From Prosopocoilus inquinatus (lineage: Eukaryota > Arthropoda > Insecta > Coleoptera > Lucanidae): a stretch of DNA of 64,000 nucleotides. Shown here one piece after another: positions 42,480-55,000 of the stretch. A model generated the notes under the pieces. The model worked only from the letters and a program-made list of their open reading frames with translations, searched no databases and had not been told where the DNA came from. The position numbers and the translations under genes are program-made. Where the stretch lies: assembly GCA_036172665.1 (NCBI GenBank), contig CM069871.1, positions 3,534,001-3,598,000 of the forward strand. Reading direction: 5' to 3'. Positions within the stretch are counted from its first letter, which is position 1. The number at the start of each line of letters is the position of its first letter.

Positions 42480-44900
42480 ATTAGGGGCTACCGCCCGTCC
42501 CTTCACAAACTAGATTTTAATTAAGAAAAATAATGGACTTTTAGAAATAAGGCAACAAATCCAGAGGGTTGCCGCCCTCAGTTTTGTGTCTCGTTTCGCT
42601 CTCCTATGCGAGTAGTTAGAAATTCGTCAACTTCCTTTGATATCAACGAATCAAATGGACTTGTTCCAGTCACAATCTTGTATGTGTGAAGTCTGCCAAT
42701 GCGTGATACACTTCGTCGCCATGGAAAATGTACACACTGACGCGTACTACGCGTTTATACTCGCAATAAAAAATGAAGTTCGCTCTCCTTGGGGAGAAAA
42801 TGGCAAGCATGAATCAAATGTTAAGATTTACAAGACTCTTATCTTTAATAACATAAAATAAATTAATTATAGCTATCGCCCCTTCACAAATTAGATTTTA
42901 ATTAAAAAAAACCGACTTTTAGAAATAAAGTAACGATCTAGAGGGTTGCCGCCTTCAGTTTTGCGTCTCGTCACGCTCTCCTACGCGAGTAGTTAGACAT
43001 GTCTCAACTCCCTTTGATATTAAAGAATCAAATGGACTTGTTCCAGTCACATTCTTATATACGTGAAGTCTGCCAATGCGTGATACACTAGCTCAGCATG
43101 GAAAAATGTACCCACTGATGCGTACTATGCGTTTACATTCGCATTAAAAAGTAAAATGTGCTCAAATGTACTCACATGTGATAGTTTCTTGTCAATGAGC
43201 AAAAAAATAAACTGCTCCCCTTTCTCTCTCTCTCTTTTTGGTGAGAAAATGGCAGATATAAATCAAATATTAAGATTTACAAGACTCTTATCTTCAATAA
43301 CAGAAAATAAATTAATTACAGCTACCAACCCTTCATTAATTAGATTTAAATTTAAAGTAATCGACTCTTAGAAATGAGATAACGACCTAGAGGGTTGCCG
43401 CCCTCAGATTTGTGCCCCGCTTCGCTCTCCTGCACGAGTAGTTAGATATTTCTCAACTTTCTTTGATATTAACACATCAAAGGGTAATGTTCCAGTCACC
43501 ACCTTGTACATGTGAAGTCTGCAAATGCGTGATACACTTCGCCGTCATGGAAACATGTACTCACTGACGCGTTTATACCCGCATTAAAAAGTAAAGAGCT
43601 CAAGTCAACATCTTCACATGTGACCTTTTTGTTAATGAGAGAAAAAGATAAACAGCTCGCGGGCTCCATCTCTCTTTCTATCTACGGTGAGAAAATGGCA
43701 AATATGAATCAAATGTTAAGATTTACAAGACTCTTATCTTCAATAACAGAAAATAAATTCATTACAGCTACCAACCGTTCCCAAATTAGATTTAAATTTA
43801 AAGAAATCGACTCTTAGAAATGAGATAACGACCTAGAGGGTTGCCGCCGTCAGTTTTGTGCCTCGCCTCGCTCTCCTGCGCGAGTAGTTAGAAATTTCTC
43901 AATTTCCTTTGATATTAACGAATCAAATGGACATGTTCCAGTTACTACTTCGTATATGTGAAGTTTGGAAATGCGTGATACACTTCGTCGGCATGGAAAA
44001 ATGTACCCACTGACGTGCTTATACCCGTATTAAAAAGTGAAGAGCTCAAATCAACATCTTCATATATGACCTTTTTGTTAATGAGAGAAAAGAATAAACA
44101 GCTCGCGGGCTCCTTCTCTCTCTCTTTCTTTCTTTGGTGAGAAAATGGCAAATATGAATCAAATATTAAGATTTACAGGACTCTTATCTTCAATAACAGA
44201 AAATAAATTAATTACAGCTACCAACCCTTCACAAATTAGATTTAACTTTAAAGAAATCGATTCTTAGAAATGAGGTAACGACCTAGAGTGTTGCCGCCCT
44301 CAGTTTTGTGTCTCGCCTCGCTCTCCTGCGCGAGCAATTAAATATTTTTCAACTTCCTTTGATATTAACGAATCAAATAGACAGACATGTTCCAGTTAAT
44401 ACTTCGTATATGTGAAGTTTGGAAATGCGTGATACACTTCGTCGGCATGGAAAAATGTACCCACTGACATGCTTATATCCGCATTAAAAAGTAAGGAGCT
44501 CAAGTTAACATTTTCAAATGTGACTGTTTTGTAAATGAGAGAAAAAATAAACAGCTCGCGGGCTCCATCTCTCTGTCTATCTACGGTGAGAAAATGGCAA
44601 ATATGAATCAAATATTAAGATTTACAAGACTCTTATCTTCAATAACAGAAAATAAATTAATTACAGCTAACAACCCTTTACTAATTAGATTTAAATTTAA
44701 AGAAATCGACTCTTAGAATTGAGGTAACGACCTAGAGGGTTGCCGCCTTCAGTTTTGTGCCTCACCTCCCTCTCCTGCACGAGTAGTTAGATATTTCTCA
44801 ACTTCCTTTGACTTTCAGGAATCAAAGGGACATGTTCCACTCACTACTTTGTATATGTGAAGTTTGGAAATGCGTGATACTCTTCGTCCGCATAGAAAAT
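42480..44900. repeat. 449-bp tandem repeat, six units
   Basis: GAGGGTTGCCGCC recurs at 42564, 42941, 43390, 43836, 44286 and 44735 (periods 377, then 446-450). Units share CGCTCTCCTGCGCGAGTAG, AATGCGTGATACACTTCGTC, AGAAAATGGCAAATATGAAT and ACAAGACTCTTATCTTCAAT. Four units keep a frame of about 41 codons from ATGGCAAATATG to a TAG. Nearly all differences among these frames change the amino acid, so purifying selection on a peptide is not indicated. Confidence 0.92.
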
Positions 44901-46064
44901 ATACCACCCGCTCTCAAAAAGATTAAACAAAAACATTTCTATAATTGTTTCAAATATATACTTGTCTACTTTCTTATTAACTAATGACTTGTTATTAGCG
45001 GAACAAAATCAATATGCGCATTTAAGTGCATCTCCTCGTAACCAGCGGGAGTTTCCTTTTTTTTCAGGAATAAAACACACAAACCAGTTTTCAACGTTGC
45101 GTTCTTGTACACACACCACACACACACATTAGTCATCTTAGGAGTTACATCCAGAAGAATGCTGCAAGATTTATGTGTAATAATTACATTCGTAATAGTA
45201 GGTGCTTCACTTGGTTCGTTAACTCCGTAAAATACGACAGCACGCATAGCGTTAACGCGGCGAAGCTTTGGTGCTTTCGAGTGGGTATTCTTCACGAGAG
45301 CAAAACAGAGCTCGCGAGTTCTGTGAAGTTATTTCCCTTTTTCTAAATTAATGCGTAACGCGTGACGAATGCGATCGGGAGTTTTAGTAACGCTCTAAAA
45401 ACCGTTGCGCCGTAAAAGATTTTCTTTTGTGGAAACTGATTGCACGCCAATACAAGAAGGAAATAACTGCTGGATTTTTTTTTGCCCGTGTGGCACGTTG
45501 TTGGTGATCTCGCCCGGAGCAATGAAAGGCATAAAGAGATTGTTGATAAAATTCTCTTTTTCGTCAGAAAGAAAATAATAAGGTAGTACCCAACTCATAC
45601 ACCTGTTCCATCCATCACGAAAATAAATAGGAATCAAAACGGAAAAAGCAATCAAAATATAATACGTAGAGGTATTGGAAATGTCAAATTTTTTAAAAAT
45701 AATTTTATTCAAGCAGAAACAGGACAGCGTCATCATAAGAATGAGGCTAAAGAACAGTTGCTGACATAAACGTGAGATGTTATGTCTTCCAATGGTGTTA
45801 AATGTGAGGCCCTATTGTTGGATGCAATAATGGGGACACTAAATAAACTTCATGTCCGTTTACCGTTCAAAGGGCAGCGAAAAAATGCCTAGAAGTGATC
45901 GAAGAAACCCTAACTACAACTCCAGAAAAGAAAAAAAAAATAACTTACCAAATCAATCCAAAAAATAAGCTAGAAGAGGATTATATATGGTAGTCAGATC
46001 GACTGGCTTTGACAGTAACAGTTTCCGAAGGGAGATAAAATTCGCATAACGTAATAAACAACGT
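44901..46064. other. gene-free sequence
   Basis: A CA-rich microsatellite lies at about 45109-45128. The minus-strand frame 45395-45736 (113 codons) has a hydrophobic stretch but matches nothing I know. No splice or start context supports it. Confidence 0.3.
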
Positions 46065-47105
46065 CGCCTCACGGAATGTTCCTTGTAGTGGCCTGGATTA
46101 TCGAGGACGCTGCGGGGCGGTTACTACGGACGACTGCGGGGCGATTATTACGTTCAATGTGATTATTGACGATTGCGGGGCGGTGTAGACAAACGGCGCT
46201 GGCTAACTTAAGTCGAAAACGGAGTTGGCGAGAAGACCTCATGAGAAAAACGGTCCACACCCTACGACTGACCAGCAAAATGCACTAGAGGAGAGCGGTT
46301 CATACCCCGTGGATGACCAACAGAATACCTTACCAGGGTGGAACGGTTAATGCCCCGCGATGGACCAGCAGAGCACTTACCATATACCGTTTGCGATTGT
46401 TTTCAATTCGCACTATCTATTAAAATATGACATTTTAGTAGACTTAGCGGCGTATTCAGTAATTTTCTAGCGGGTTGTTAAAATTTAGAGGCCGTTTAAA
46501 ATCTAAAATACAGTTCTACGATTAGTTGTAACCGTAGCAACAAAATTTAACAGCCCTTTAAATTTAACGGTTTTGATACGGATACGGTTTTGATACGCCC
46601 CTTTGGCAGTGTTGTTATTTTTCAATAATAAATTTACTTTAGGTTACAGTTGATGACAATCGAGTCTTTCTTATATTCTCAAAACATCTTTTTAAATACG
46701 TTTTCCTGTCAGCAGAAATTATTTTCGGCATGTTGAAGTAACCAGAAGTTGAAGAACAAAGTGCCAGGAGTAAATTAATTAAATCAATGACTGAATTGAC
46801 AAGGCGAATGTTTTTTTTTAAAGAAACGTCGTATGACAGGTCCGACATCAACCTGAGCTGACGCCAAACTAATTAAAAAAAAAGTATCATAGTCTACTGC
46901 ATGTTTAAAACAAACGCGAACCATGTGTAGAACGGAATGGTTAATACCTTGCGGTTGACCAGCAGAATACTTACTAGGGAGGAACGGCGGATTGAGCTCG
47001 CCAGGTCGGGTTAGGTTATGACTCCGCGGGAAACCAGCAGAATGATCTTTATCTTTTGACTTTCTTTCTTTTGAATATCTTGGAATTTCCATTCTCCCTG
47101 TTCAA
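46065..47105. repeat. dispersed repeat, copy C (fullest)
   Basis: This copy joins the 5' part seen at 39340-39850 (three minisatellite modules at about 46255-46370) to the 3' part seen at 34336-34560 (46840-47025). It ends with TTTTGAATATCTTGGAATTT, which begins copy B. CTGCGGGGCGG words recur at 46105-46185. A 165-bp insertion lies at about 46446-46612. The family has no recognisable protein; its class is unknown. Confidence 0.8.
46446..46612. mobile_element. MITE-like insertion inside copy C
   Basis: Copies B and C align on both sides: CATTTTAGTA... before and TTGTTATT...AATAAATTTA after. Only copy C holds the intervening segment, which begins CGGCGTATTCAGTAATTTTC. It has imperfect inverted ends (TTGTTAAAATTTAGAGGCCG against AACAAAATTTAACAGCCCTT). 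Copy B serves as the empty site. Confidence 0.65.
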
Positions 47106-47819
47106 TGTGATTCAACGTGTGTTTAGTTTTATTTGTGTGTTTCAAACCTATCTTCCCTACTCATCAGCACTTTTTAGATGTAGATTTAAATAAAATAAGT
47201 TTGAATAAAATTTTCGACGACTTCCTTTCGGCACATTAAATCGTTTTGGTTTTTTGTTTTCAATAATTCCCTTAATTATTTGAACTTTTGGCTTAAAACG
47301 GAAACATTTCGAGAATCAATTCAATTCAATTCAATCTTTATTCCCAACAGCTCAAGTTTTTCCAACAGAAATGCCAGTATGTCTTAGAGTTTCCGATAAT
47401 CATTTTTTTATTCTATATTTTAAAGAGTTACATTATGTAAAAATATTATTGTAAACAATAGGAGACGTCTCCGACAGTAAAAGAAATGCTTTTTCTCCAA
47501 AAAAAAAAAAAAAAAAGATTGTCAGATTTCCTTTTATAAACCATCTTGCCAGTTTTGCTTTTGTTAAATAAATTGTCCGTTTTGTCAAAATGATTAATTA
47601 ATGTTTTAATTGGTTAAAAATGTTTTTGATATTTCTACCGATTGAGTTTCTTGATGATGGAATTCCTTGTAAGATCATTTCAGTACCTTACGCTCTCTGA
47701 TTTTCGAAATCCAAACGTTTTCGTTTCTCTTTTCTTGCAAAGTTTATTATTATTTTAAATTAATTTCTTCATTTATTAATTTAAAATAATTCAAAATTTC
47801 CCATCCATTTTTTTTTTTT
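47106..47819. other. gene-free AT-rich sequence
   Basis: A TTCAATTCAATTCAATC run lies near 47323. No gene is seen. Confidence 0.3.
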
Positions 47820-47885
47820 CGCGGTTACCTCGTCAGGTAGAGTTAAGGTTATGACTCCGCGGAGGACCAGCAGAGTGATAGTTCC
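47820..47885. repeat. dispersed repeat, copy D (fragment)
   Basis: GGTTACCTCGTCAGGTAGAG, GGTTATGACTCCGCGGA and GACCAGCAGAGTGATA match 46998-47045. Confidence 0.7.
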
Positions 47886-49715
47886 GGGACAATGTCTTGG
47901 CTTTTATAACGGTTGCACCTCGTTCATCTGTGACGTCCAACGACCAACATCTGAAAAGAGCGTTAGCTCAAAGAAGGAATAGATTTCTTAGGCGAAATAT
48001 TAATCTTGTTTACAACTTTTATTGCTCTTTTGATGCTGGCGCGTCAAAATCTTTACTGGAATAAATAATTGCTTTTACCAAAGCAGCCAAAATAAAACCT
48101 TCTTAATCAAATTAAACTCGATTCCACAGCCAACTTTTTAATGTAAATAAAAAACTGCGTCATCAGAAAAGATTGTGAATGTGGCTTCTTCTTGTTTGGT
48201 TGGTTATTGCATATACGTCCACTGCATTTTTCCAGTTTTAATTAAATACTTGATCCTCTTTCCTTTTGATGTTAAGTGGGGTTGAGTTATGGCTTTTTTA
48301 CGAAATAATATTTCGTGCATTGCTAAGTCAGGGTACTTTTTTTTTAAAGTTTTTGGAATTGATTCTTACAGAAAGATGAATGCTTTATTTTTTAATCGCT
48401 TTGCACGAACCAGAAATTTCTTCGAAAGTTTTGTTTCTGCAGTGCTATGGAGCCTCTTGGCGACTGGAGATAGTTTAACAATCTTGACCAATAGTATAGC
48501 AGAAGGAGTGACCAGTGACTTAGCTGCGGTTTGTAGAGCTATCATTCATCATATCGCCCTCTTTCCTGTGCCAGTAGGTTTTTGTATAGCTTTCAGGTTT
48601 GGATTTTTCTAGGCCTAAGCTTCAGTTTTCAAAAGGTTTGGAGTTTTCTTGACGACGTTCTGCAATGAAATCCTTCATAGTTTATGAAACCATTCACATT
48701 TCCATGGAACCCATTCATCTAGATGAACCATGCCCTTAAATATATTTCTTCTTAACTTTCTTCCGACATTAATTTGGATGTCACAGATTCGTTCTGTTAA
48801 ACGCTTTATTAATAAATACACTTTGTAAAATAGCAACATTGTTTTCAGGAATATTTTTGCAAAAACTGAAAGCCCTCGTCTGTGACTGATGAACAATTGA
48901 TGTACACAAGTTAAGCCCGACCAGATCCGATTCCTGTCGACTTGTTCATCAGCTTATGACCATAAATAAGTGAGACATTAATTGCGTAGCTAAAAAGATC
49001 GTTACCTTTTTTTTGCGCTGCTCCGTCGAGAGCCGTAAAGCAAACTCCGGAGCTCAAGAAAAAGAACCGTGGTGCTCGACAATACGTGCTCTCTCCATCG
49101 AACGGATACGGCTGGCTAATCCTGTAAAAGAAGCCAGCGAGCGAGCGACCGATAAATATTCCTTCTTCTTCGCAGGTTTATTTGCCCAAGGAATATTTTC
49201 GACGACCTTCGTGGATTTTCAACAAAACGCCGGAGTTAATAATAAGGCAGGCCGGCTCGAACAACAACCAATCCAACTCAACCAACCAACATGTTTGTTT
49301 AGAGTCTGCTGCCTGATAAAATTCGCAGACTTGCGTGTTTATGAGTTAATAAATCAGATTTACGCAAAAAGCTAATCTAGTACATAATTAGCTAAATTAC
49401 GCCGACGTTTATGGGGAATTAAACTCGTGGTTTACCTCTTGCATTTCAGTTACCTATGATTTATTTTCAATTAACTTATTCCACAGAGGTTTTTCCCCCG
49501 GCCATCGAAACGGAATTTCAAACGTGGTGTGGTAAAAAAGGTTACGAACTGATTAATTACACCAATCAATCTACTTTTTACTTGTCCAAGTACTCGTTTA
49601 CTTAACAGCTGTGTATTTATGGGTGGAGGGGCTAATTAATTGATGCAGGTGTGCTTTCCAATTCAACCATAAAGGAATCAACAGGGATCTGAAACAAAAA
49701 GGCGAGCGAAAAACA
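47886..49715. other. gene-free, mostly unique sequence
   Basis: Open frames at 48289-48612 and 49013-49375 (plus) and 48675-48896 (minus) are not recognised. GC content is raised at about 49010-49280. No repeat array is present. Confidence 0.3.
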
Positions 49716-51085
49716 AAAAAAAGTCAGAGAAACCGCCAGGGTGTATCTTGAGTCCAATGTTTTTTATTACAGGCCAATTAAAGGTTTAAGAAAGAACGAC
49801 AAAATCAAGTGGTGACAAGGTTTACAGAAGATGAAGGGAAAGCCATTGTCCAGGAGATACATGAAGTTATAATTAAAGAAATTGAAAAAAAGAAGAAAAT
49901 TCCTCATTTCTTCTTCTTTTTGGACGCTTCTTCTCAAATCAAATCAAAGAATAGTAAACAGCTCCAAGAACTATAAAGAATGATTGCAAGAACTGAAGGA
50001 ACATCAGCCATCTCCAAAAGGTACATAAAGCTGAAGAAATCGGAAAAGAAGCTCAAGATTCAAACGGACCGAAAAACAAAACAAAAATTGGAATTTAAGA
50101 AAGTGTTTTGGCGAGAGTTTCCAATTTAGAAGAAGAATGGTACACCTTCAGCACCGTTCATCACGTACTTCAAAAAAGTCAGAGAAACCGTCAGGGTATA
50201 TCTTGAGTCCAATGTTTTTTTTATTACAGGCCAATTAGAGGTTTAAGAAATAACGACAAAATCAACTGGTGAGAAGGTATACGGCAGATGAAGGGAAAGC
50301 CATTGTCCAGGGGATGCATGAAGTTATAATTAAAGAAATTGAAAAAAAAAGAAGAAAATTCCTCATTTCTTCTTCTTTTTGGACGTTTGTTCCCAAATCA
50401 AATCAAAGAATAGTAAACAGCTCCAAGAACTATAAAGAATGATTGCAAGAACTGAAGAAACATCAGCCATCTCCAAAAGATACATAAAGCTGAAGAAATC
50501 GGAAAAGAAGCTCAAGATTCAAATGGACCGAAAAACAAAACAAAAATTGGAATTTAAGAAAGTGTCTTGGCGAGAGTTTCCAATTTAGAAGAAGAATGGT
50601 ACGCCTTCAGCACCGTTCATCACGTACTTCAAAAAAGTCAGAGAAACCGTCAGGGTATATCTTGAGTCCAATGTTTTTTATTAAAGGCCAATTAAAGGTT
50701 TAAGAAATAACGACAAAATCAACTGGTGAGAAGGTATACGGAAGATGAAGGGAAAGCCATTGTCCAGGAGATACATGAAGTTATAATTAAAGAAATTGAA
50801 AAAAAGAAGAAAATTCCTCATTTCTTCTTCTTTTTTGGACGTATGTTCCCAAATCAAATCAAAGAATGGTAAGCAGCTCCAAGAACTATAAAGAATGATT
50901 GCAAGAACTGAAGAAACATCAGCCATCTCCAAAAGGTACATAAAGCTGAAGAAATCGGAAAAGAAGCTCAAGATTCAAATGGACCGAAAAACAAAACAAA
51001 AATTGGAATTTAAGAAAGAGTCCTGGCGAGAGTTTCCAATTTAGAAGAAGAGTGGTACGCCTTCAGTACCATTCATCACGTATTT
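49716..51085. repeat. 457-bp tandem repeat, three units
   Basis: AAAAAAGTCAGAGAAACCG starts units at 49716, 50172 and 50632. The units are almost identical and end with CCGTTCATCACGTACTTC (third unit: ACCATTCATCACGTATTTC). Each contains an A/T hairpin (AAAAAGAAGAAA, ATTCCTCAT, TTCTTCTTCTTTTT) and a Lys/Glu-rich partly open frame that all three units interrupt with stops. Confidence 0.92.
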
Positions 51086-52099
51086 CTTGAGGGTTTCATT
51101 TTTCTCCATTAATGATATGAGCTTCCTCTTCAGTAAATCGTAGGCAACTTCAAAAAGCACGACGTAAAAATCATCAAAAGTCAAATCCGCAAGTTCTTCT
51201 GAGAAAAGGCGTAACAATAGTTTTGGTAGCGACGCAATTCAAGCCTCTTCAGCACCACTTGTGTATACACCAAGTCATACTTTTGTTTCATCACGAGGTG
51301 ACCTTGACATGACCATTGCCCCGTCAACTCAAAAGTTCTTCTCTGGCGAGATAATCCTTTCTTTGGTTGCCAATAACCAGCAAGTCTTCAAAGTTCTTTT
51401 TAAAAAGCTGACGTTTCTTCCTCATTCTAACCCATGCCCATGTTGCTCAAGCAAACCAAAAAAAGGTTTTTATTTCGCTCTTTCTGACCGGCGTCCAAGC
51501 ATTTTCAATTGCTGAGGAGGATAGGCCTAAGCATTTTTTTGATTTGCATAAAATCATTAATCTGTCATCCGCCAAACAAAAATTCCTCAACCAGGAAAGT
51601 GATACCTAAAGAAAAATCAGAAACTGTTCAGATCTAAGTCTGGGCTTACACAGAGAACGCAAAACCTTTTTTTTTTTTTTAGGATCAGTTTAAAGTCTGG
51701 GCTCCCGCACACAGAGAACGCAAAACCTTTTTTTTGGGAGCTTGGCAAATTTTTTTGACCTGGTCTTAATTAATGGATGGTTGGTCACTCTGGTCAGCGC
51801 GTGTAGTAGAATTCTGACCTAGTTCCTCAAATTGGTTTTCTGATAAACTTACAGACGACGACTTAAACAGCAGATTGAAGAATGCAAAGAAGAACTGTCA
51901 CCTTTACTTAATCTTCGTTTCTGCGGAGTTTGCCAAATATTCTTAGAGCTACCTGGTCTTGATGGTGGATGCCTGAACAATTCTCAACTAATTCCTTCCT
52001 TTCCTCTTGACGGATGAGTTTGCAGCTGACGAAGAAACTTAAAAGCTAAATACTGTCGCCATCACTTAAACCTCTTCTTCTCCTTCGTATCCACTAATC
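51086..52099. other. gene-free sequence with a local duplication
   Basis: GTCTGGGC...CACAGAGAACGCAAAACC occurs twice, at about 51638-51666 and 51695-51728. From about 51780 the first diverged units of the following array appear. The frame 51261-51515 is not recognised. Confidence 0.4.
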
Positions 52100-55000
52100 T
52101 TCTCTCTTCTCTGTTAAATTAGACTGGTCGTGATGGTGATTGGTCATAGAAACCGTTTAGAACCCTGCACTGGTTCCCCAAGTTATTTTGCCCATGAATT
52201 TGAAGATGACGAATCCTCAGCTGACGAAGGAACGTTAGAATAAGAATTGTGGTCATCATTTGACACACCTTCTTCTTTTTCTTCCTCTCCTTCTCGTCAT
52301 ATAACATTCACTGTCAAATTTGAGCTGGTGATGGTACGTGCATTTGAATTGGTGATGGTACGTGCAGACAGTCCTCTGAATTTAATCCCTAAACTTAATT
52401 TTCCAACCAACTTGGAAGGTGAGGTATCTGCCAAATATTCCTTGACCCACCTGGTATTGATGGTGGACGCCTTTCTTCTTGACGGATGAATCTGCAGCTG
52501 ACCAAGGAACTTAAAAGCTGATGTCATCATTGAAACTCCTCTTCTTCTCCTCCATTTCCACTAACCTTCTTCCTTCTCTGTCAAATTAGACTGGTCGTGA
52601 TGGTGAATGGTCAACAAAACCGTTTAGAACCCTGCACTGGTTCCCCAAGTTATTTTTCCGATGAACGTAAAGCTGACGAATCAAAAGTTCGCTAAGGAAC
52701 GTTAGAAGAACTGTTACGGTTAACATTCTAAACACCTTCTCCTTTTTCTTCTTCTCCTTTTTCTTCTTCTCATCATTTGACCTTCACTGTCAAATTTGAG
52801 TTGGTAATGATAGTAAATGGTTAGTCAAATTTCTGAATTAATCTATCTACTTATTTTTCCAACCAACTTGAAGGTGACGAATCTACAGCTGATGAAGGAA
52901 TGTTGGAACTAAGAGCTGCCATCACCTTTTTCTTCTTCTTCTTCTTCTTCTTCTTCATACCAATTAATCTTCTATTTTTCCTGTCAAAATTTGATCTGGC
53001 TATAATGGTCACTTAGGTCTAGTTTTACAAATGGGGCTCAACTTTGAGCTGAGGTTTAAACCCTTAGGCCCAGTTTTACAATGACGGTTTAATTTTGAGC
53101 CGAAGCTTAAACCCTTCACAACAATTGTTGAAACAATCGTTGCTAAGGGTTTAAGCCTCAGCTCAAAGTTGAGCCCCATTTGTAAAACTGGACCTTAGTC
53201 ACGATTATTTCAACAATTGTTATGAAGGATTTAAGCTTCGGCTCAATGTTGAGCCGTCATTGTGAAACTGGGCCTAAAACTGTCATCCCATAAACATCTT
53301 TCTTCTTTTTTTATCGCTTCCGCTTTCTGTCTTTTCTGTCAAAGTTATTCTCTGGCCAAGACCCTGAATGGTTAGTGGTTTGAATCTTTCAAACCGTTGT
53401 ACAATTCTGAATTGGTTCTTAAATTTTATTTTCCCATGAATCTGAGGGTGACGAATTTAGAACCGACAAAGTAAGAGGACTGTCGTCATCACCCAAACCC
53501 TTTCTTCTTCTTATTCTACTCAATTCATAATTTAATCCTTCTTTAGTCAGCCGTTAGTGAAACCTTCAAATTAGTTGTGTTCAACTTTCAATTGTCTCAC
53601 GAACTCGAAGGTGACGAAGAAACGTTAAAACTATGAATAGCCATCACCTAAACCTCTTCTTCGTATCACTTTCCCCTTCTATCTTCTCTGTCAAAATTGA
53701 TCTGATCGTGACGTTGAATGGTTAGTGTCAGATCTTGTACAATTCAGAATTAGTTCTTCAATTTTATTTTTCCATGAATCTGAGAGTGACGAATCTAGAA
53801 CCGACGAAGTAAGGACTGTCGCCATCACCCAAACCCTTTCTTCTTATTATTCTGCTCATCATTTAACCCTTCTTTAGTCAGCCGTTAGTGGAACCTTCGA
53901 ATTAGTTGCTCAACTTTCAATTTTCTCACGTACTCGAAGGTGATGAAGAAACGTTAAAACTAAGAATAGCCATCACCTAAACCTCTTCTTCCTACCACTT
54001 TCCCCTTTTGTCTTCTCTATCAAAATTGATCTGATCATGACGTTGAATGGTTAGTGTCAGATCTTGTACGATTCAGAATTACTTCTTCAATTTTATTTTC
54101 CCATAAATCTGAGGGTGACGAATCTAGAACCGACGAAGTAAGAGGACTGTCGTCATCACCCAAACCCTTTCTTCTTCTTCTTCTTCTTCTTATCAATTAA
54201 CCTTCTATTTTTTCTGTCAAATTTGATCTGGCCATAATGGTCATTAAAACTGTCTTCACAGAAACATCTTTCTTCTTCTTACCGCTTTCGCCTTCTGTCT
54301 TCTCTGTCAAAGTTGTTCTCTGGCCAAACCCTGAATGGTTAGTGGTTTGAATCTTTCAAACCGTTGTACAATTCTGAATTGGTTCTTAAATTTTATTTTC
54401 CCATGAATCTGAGGGTGACGAATCTAGAACCGACGAAGTAAGAGGACTGTCGTTATCACCCAAACCCTTTCTTCTTCTTATTCTACTCAACTCATCATTT
54501 AACACTTCTTTAGTCAGCCGTTAGTGGAACCTCCGAATTAGTTGCTCAACTTTCAATTTTCTGACGAACTTGAAGGTGACGCAGAAACGTTAAAACTAAG
54601 AATAGCCATCACCTAAACCTCTTCTTCGTATCACTTTCCCCTTCTATCTTCTCTGTCAAAATTGATCTGATCGTGACGTTGAATGGTTAGTGTCAGATCT
54701 TGTACGATTCAGAATTACTTCTTCAATTTTATTTTCCCATGAATCTGAGGGTGACGAATCTAGAACCGACGAAGTAAGAGGACTGTCGTCATCACCCAAA
54801 CCCTTTCTTCTTCTTCTTCTTCTTATCAATTAACCTTCTATTTTTTCTGTCAAATTTGATCTGGCCATAATGGTCATTAAAACTGTCTTCACAGAAACAT
54901 CTTTCTTCTTCTTACCGCTTTCGCCTTCTGTCTTCTCTGTCAAAGTTGTTCTCTGGCCAAGACCCTGAATGGTTAATGGTTTGAATCTTTCAAGCCGTTG

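Noticed and set aside
43247..44716. Recurring micro-protein from the 449-bp repeat
   Set aside because: Differences between copies are nearly all non-synonymous, and other units are interrupted.
45395..45736. 113-codon minus-strand frame with hydrophobic segments
   Set aside because: I considered a receptor-like membrane fragment, but no family signature is present and the hydrophobicity follows from T-rich codons.
46998..47020. GGTTAGGTTATG as a telomere-type TTAGG repeat
   Set aside because: Only one and a half units occur, always within the dispersed repeat family.
48289..48612. 107-codon plus-strand frame
   Set aside because: No family signature and no splice context; treated as incidental.
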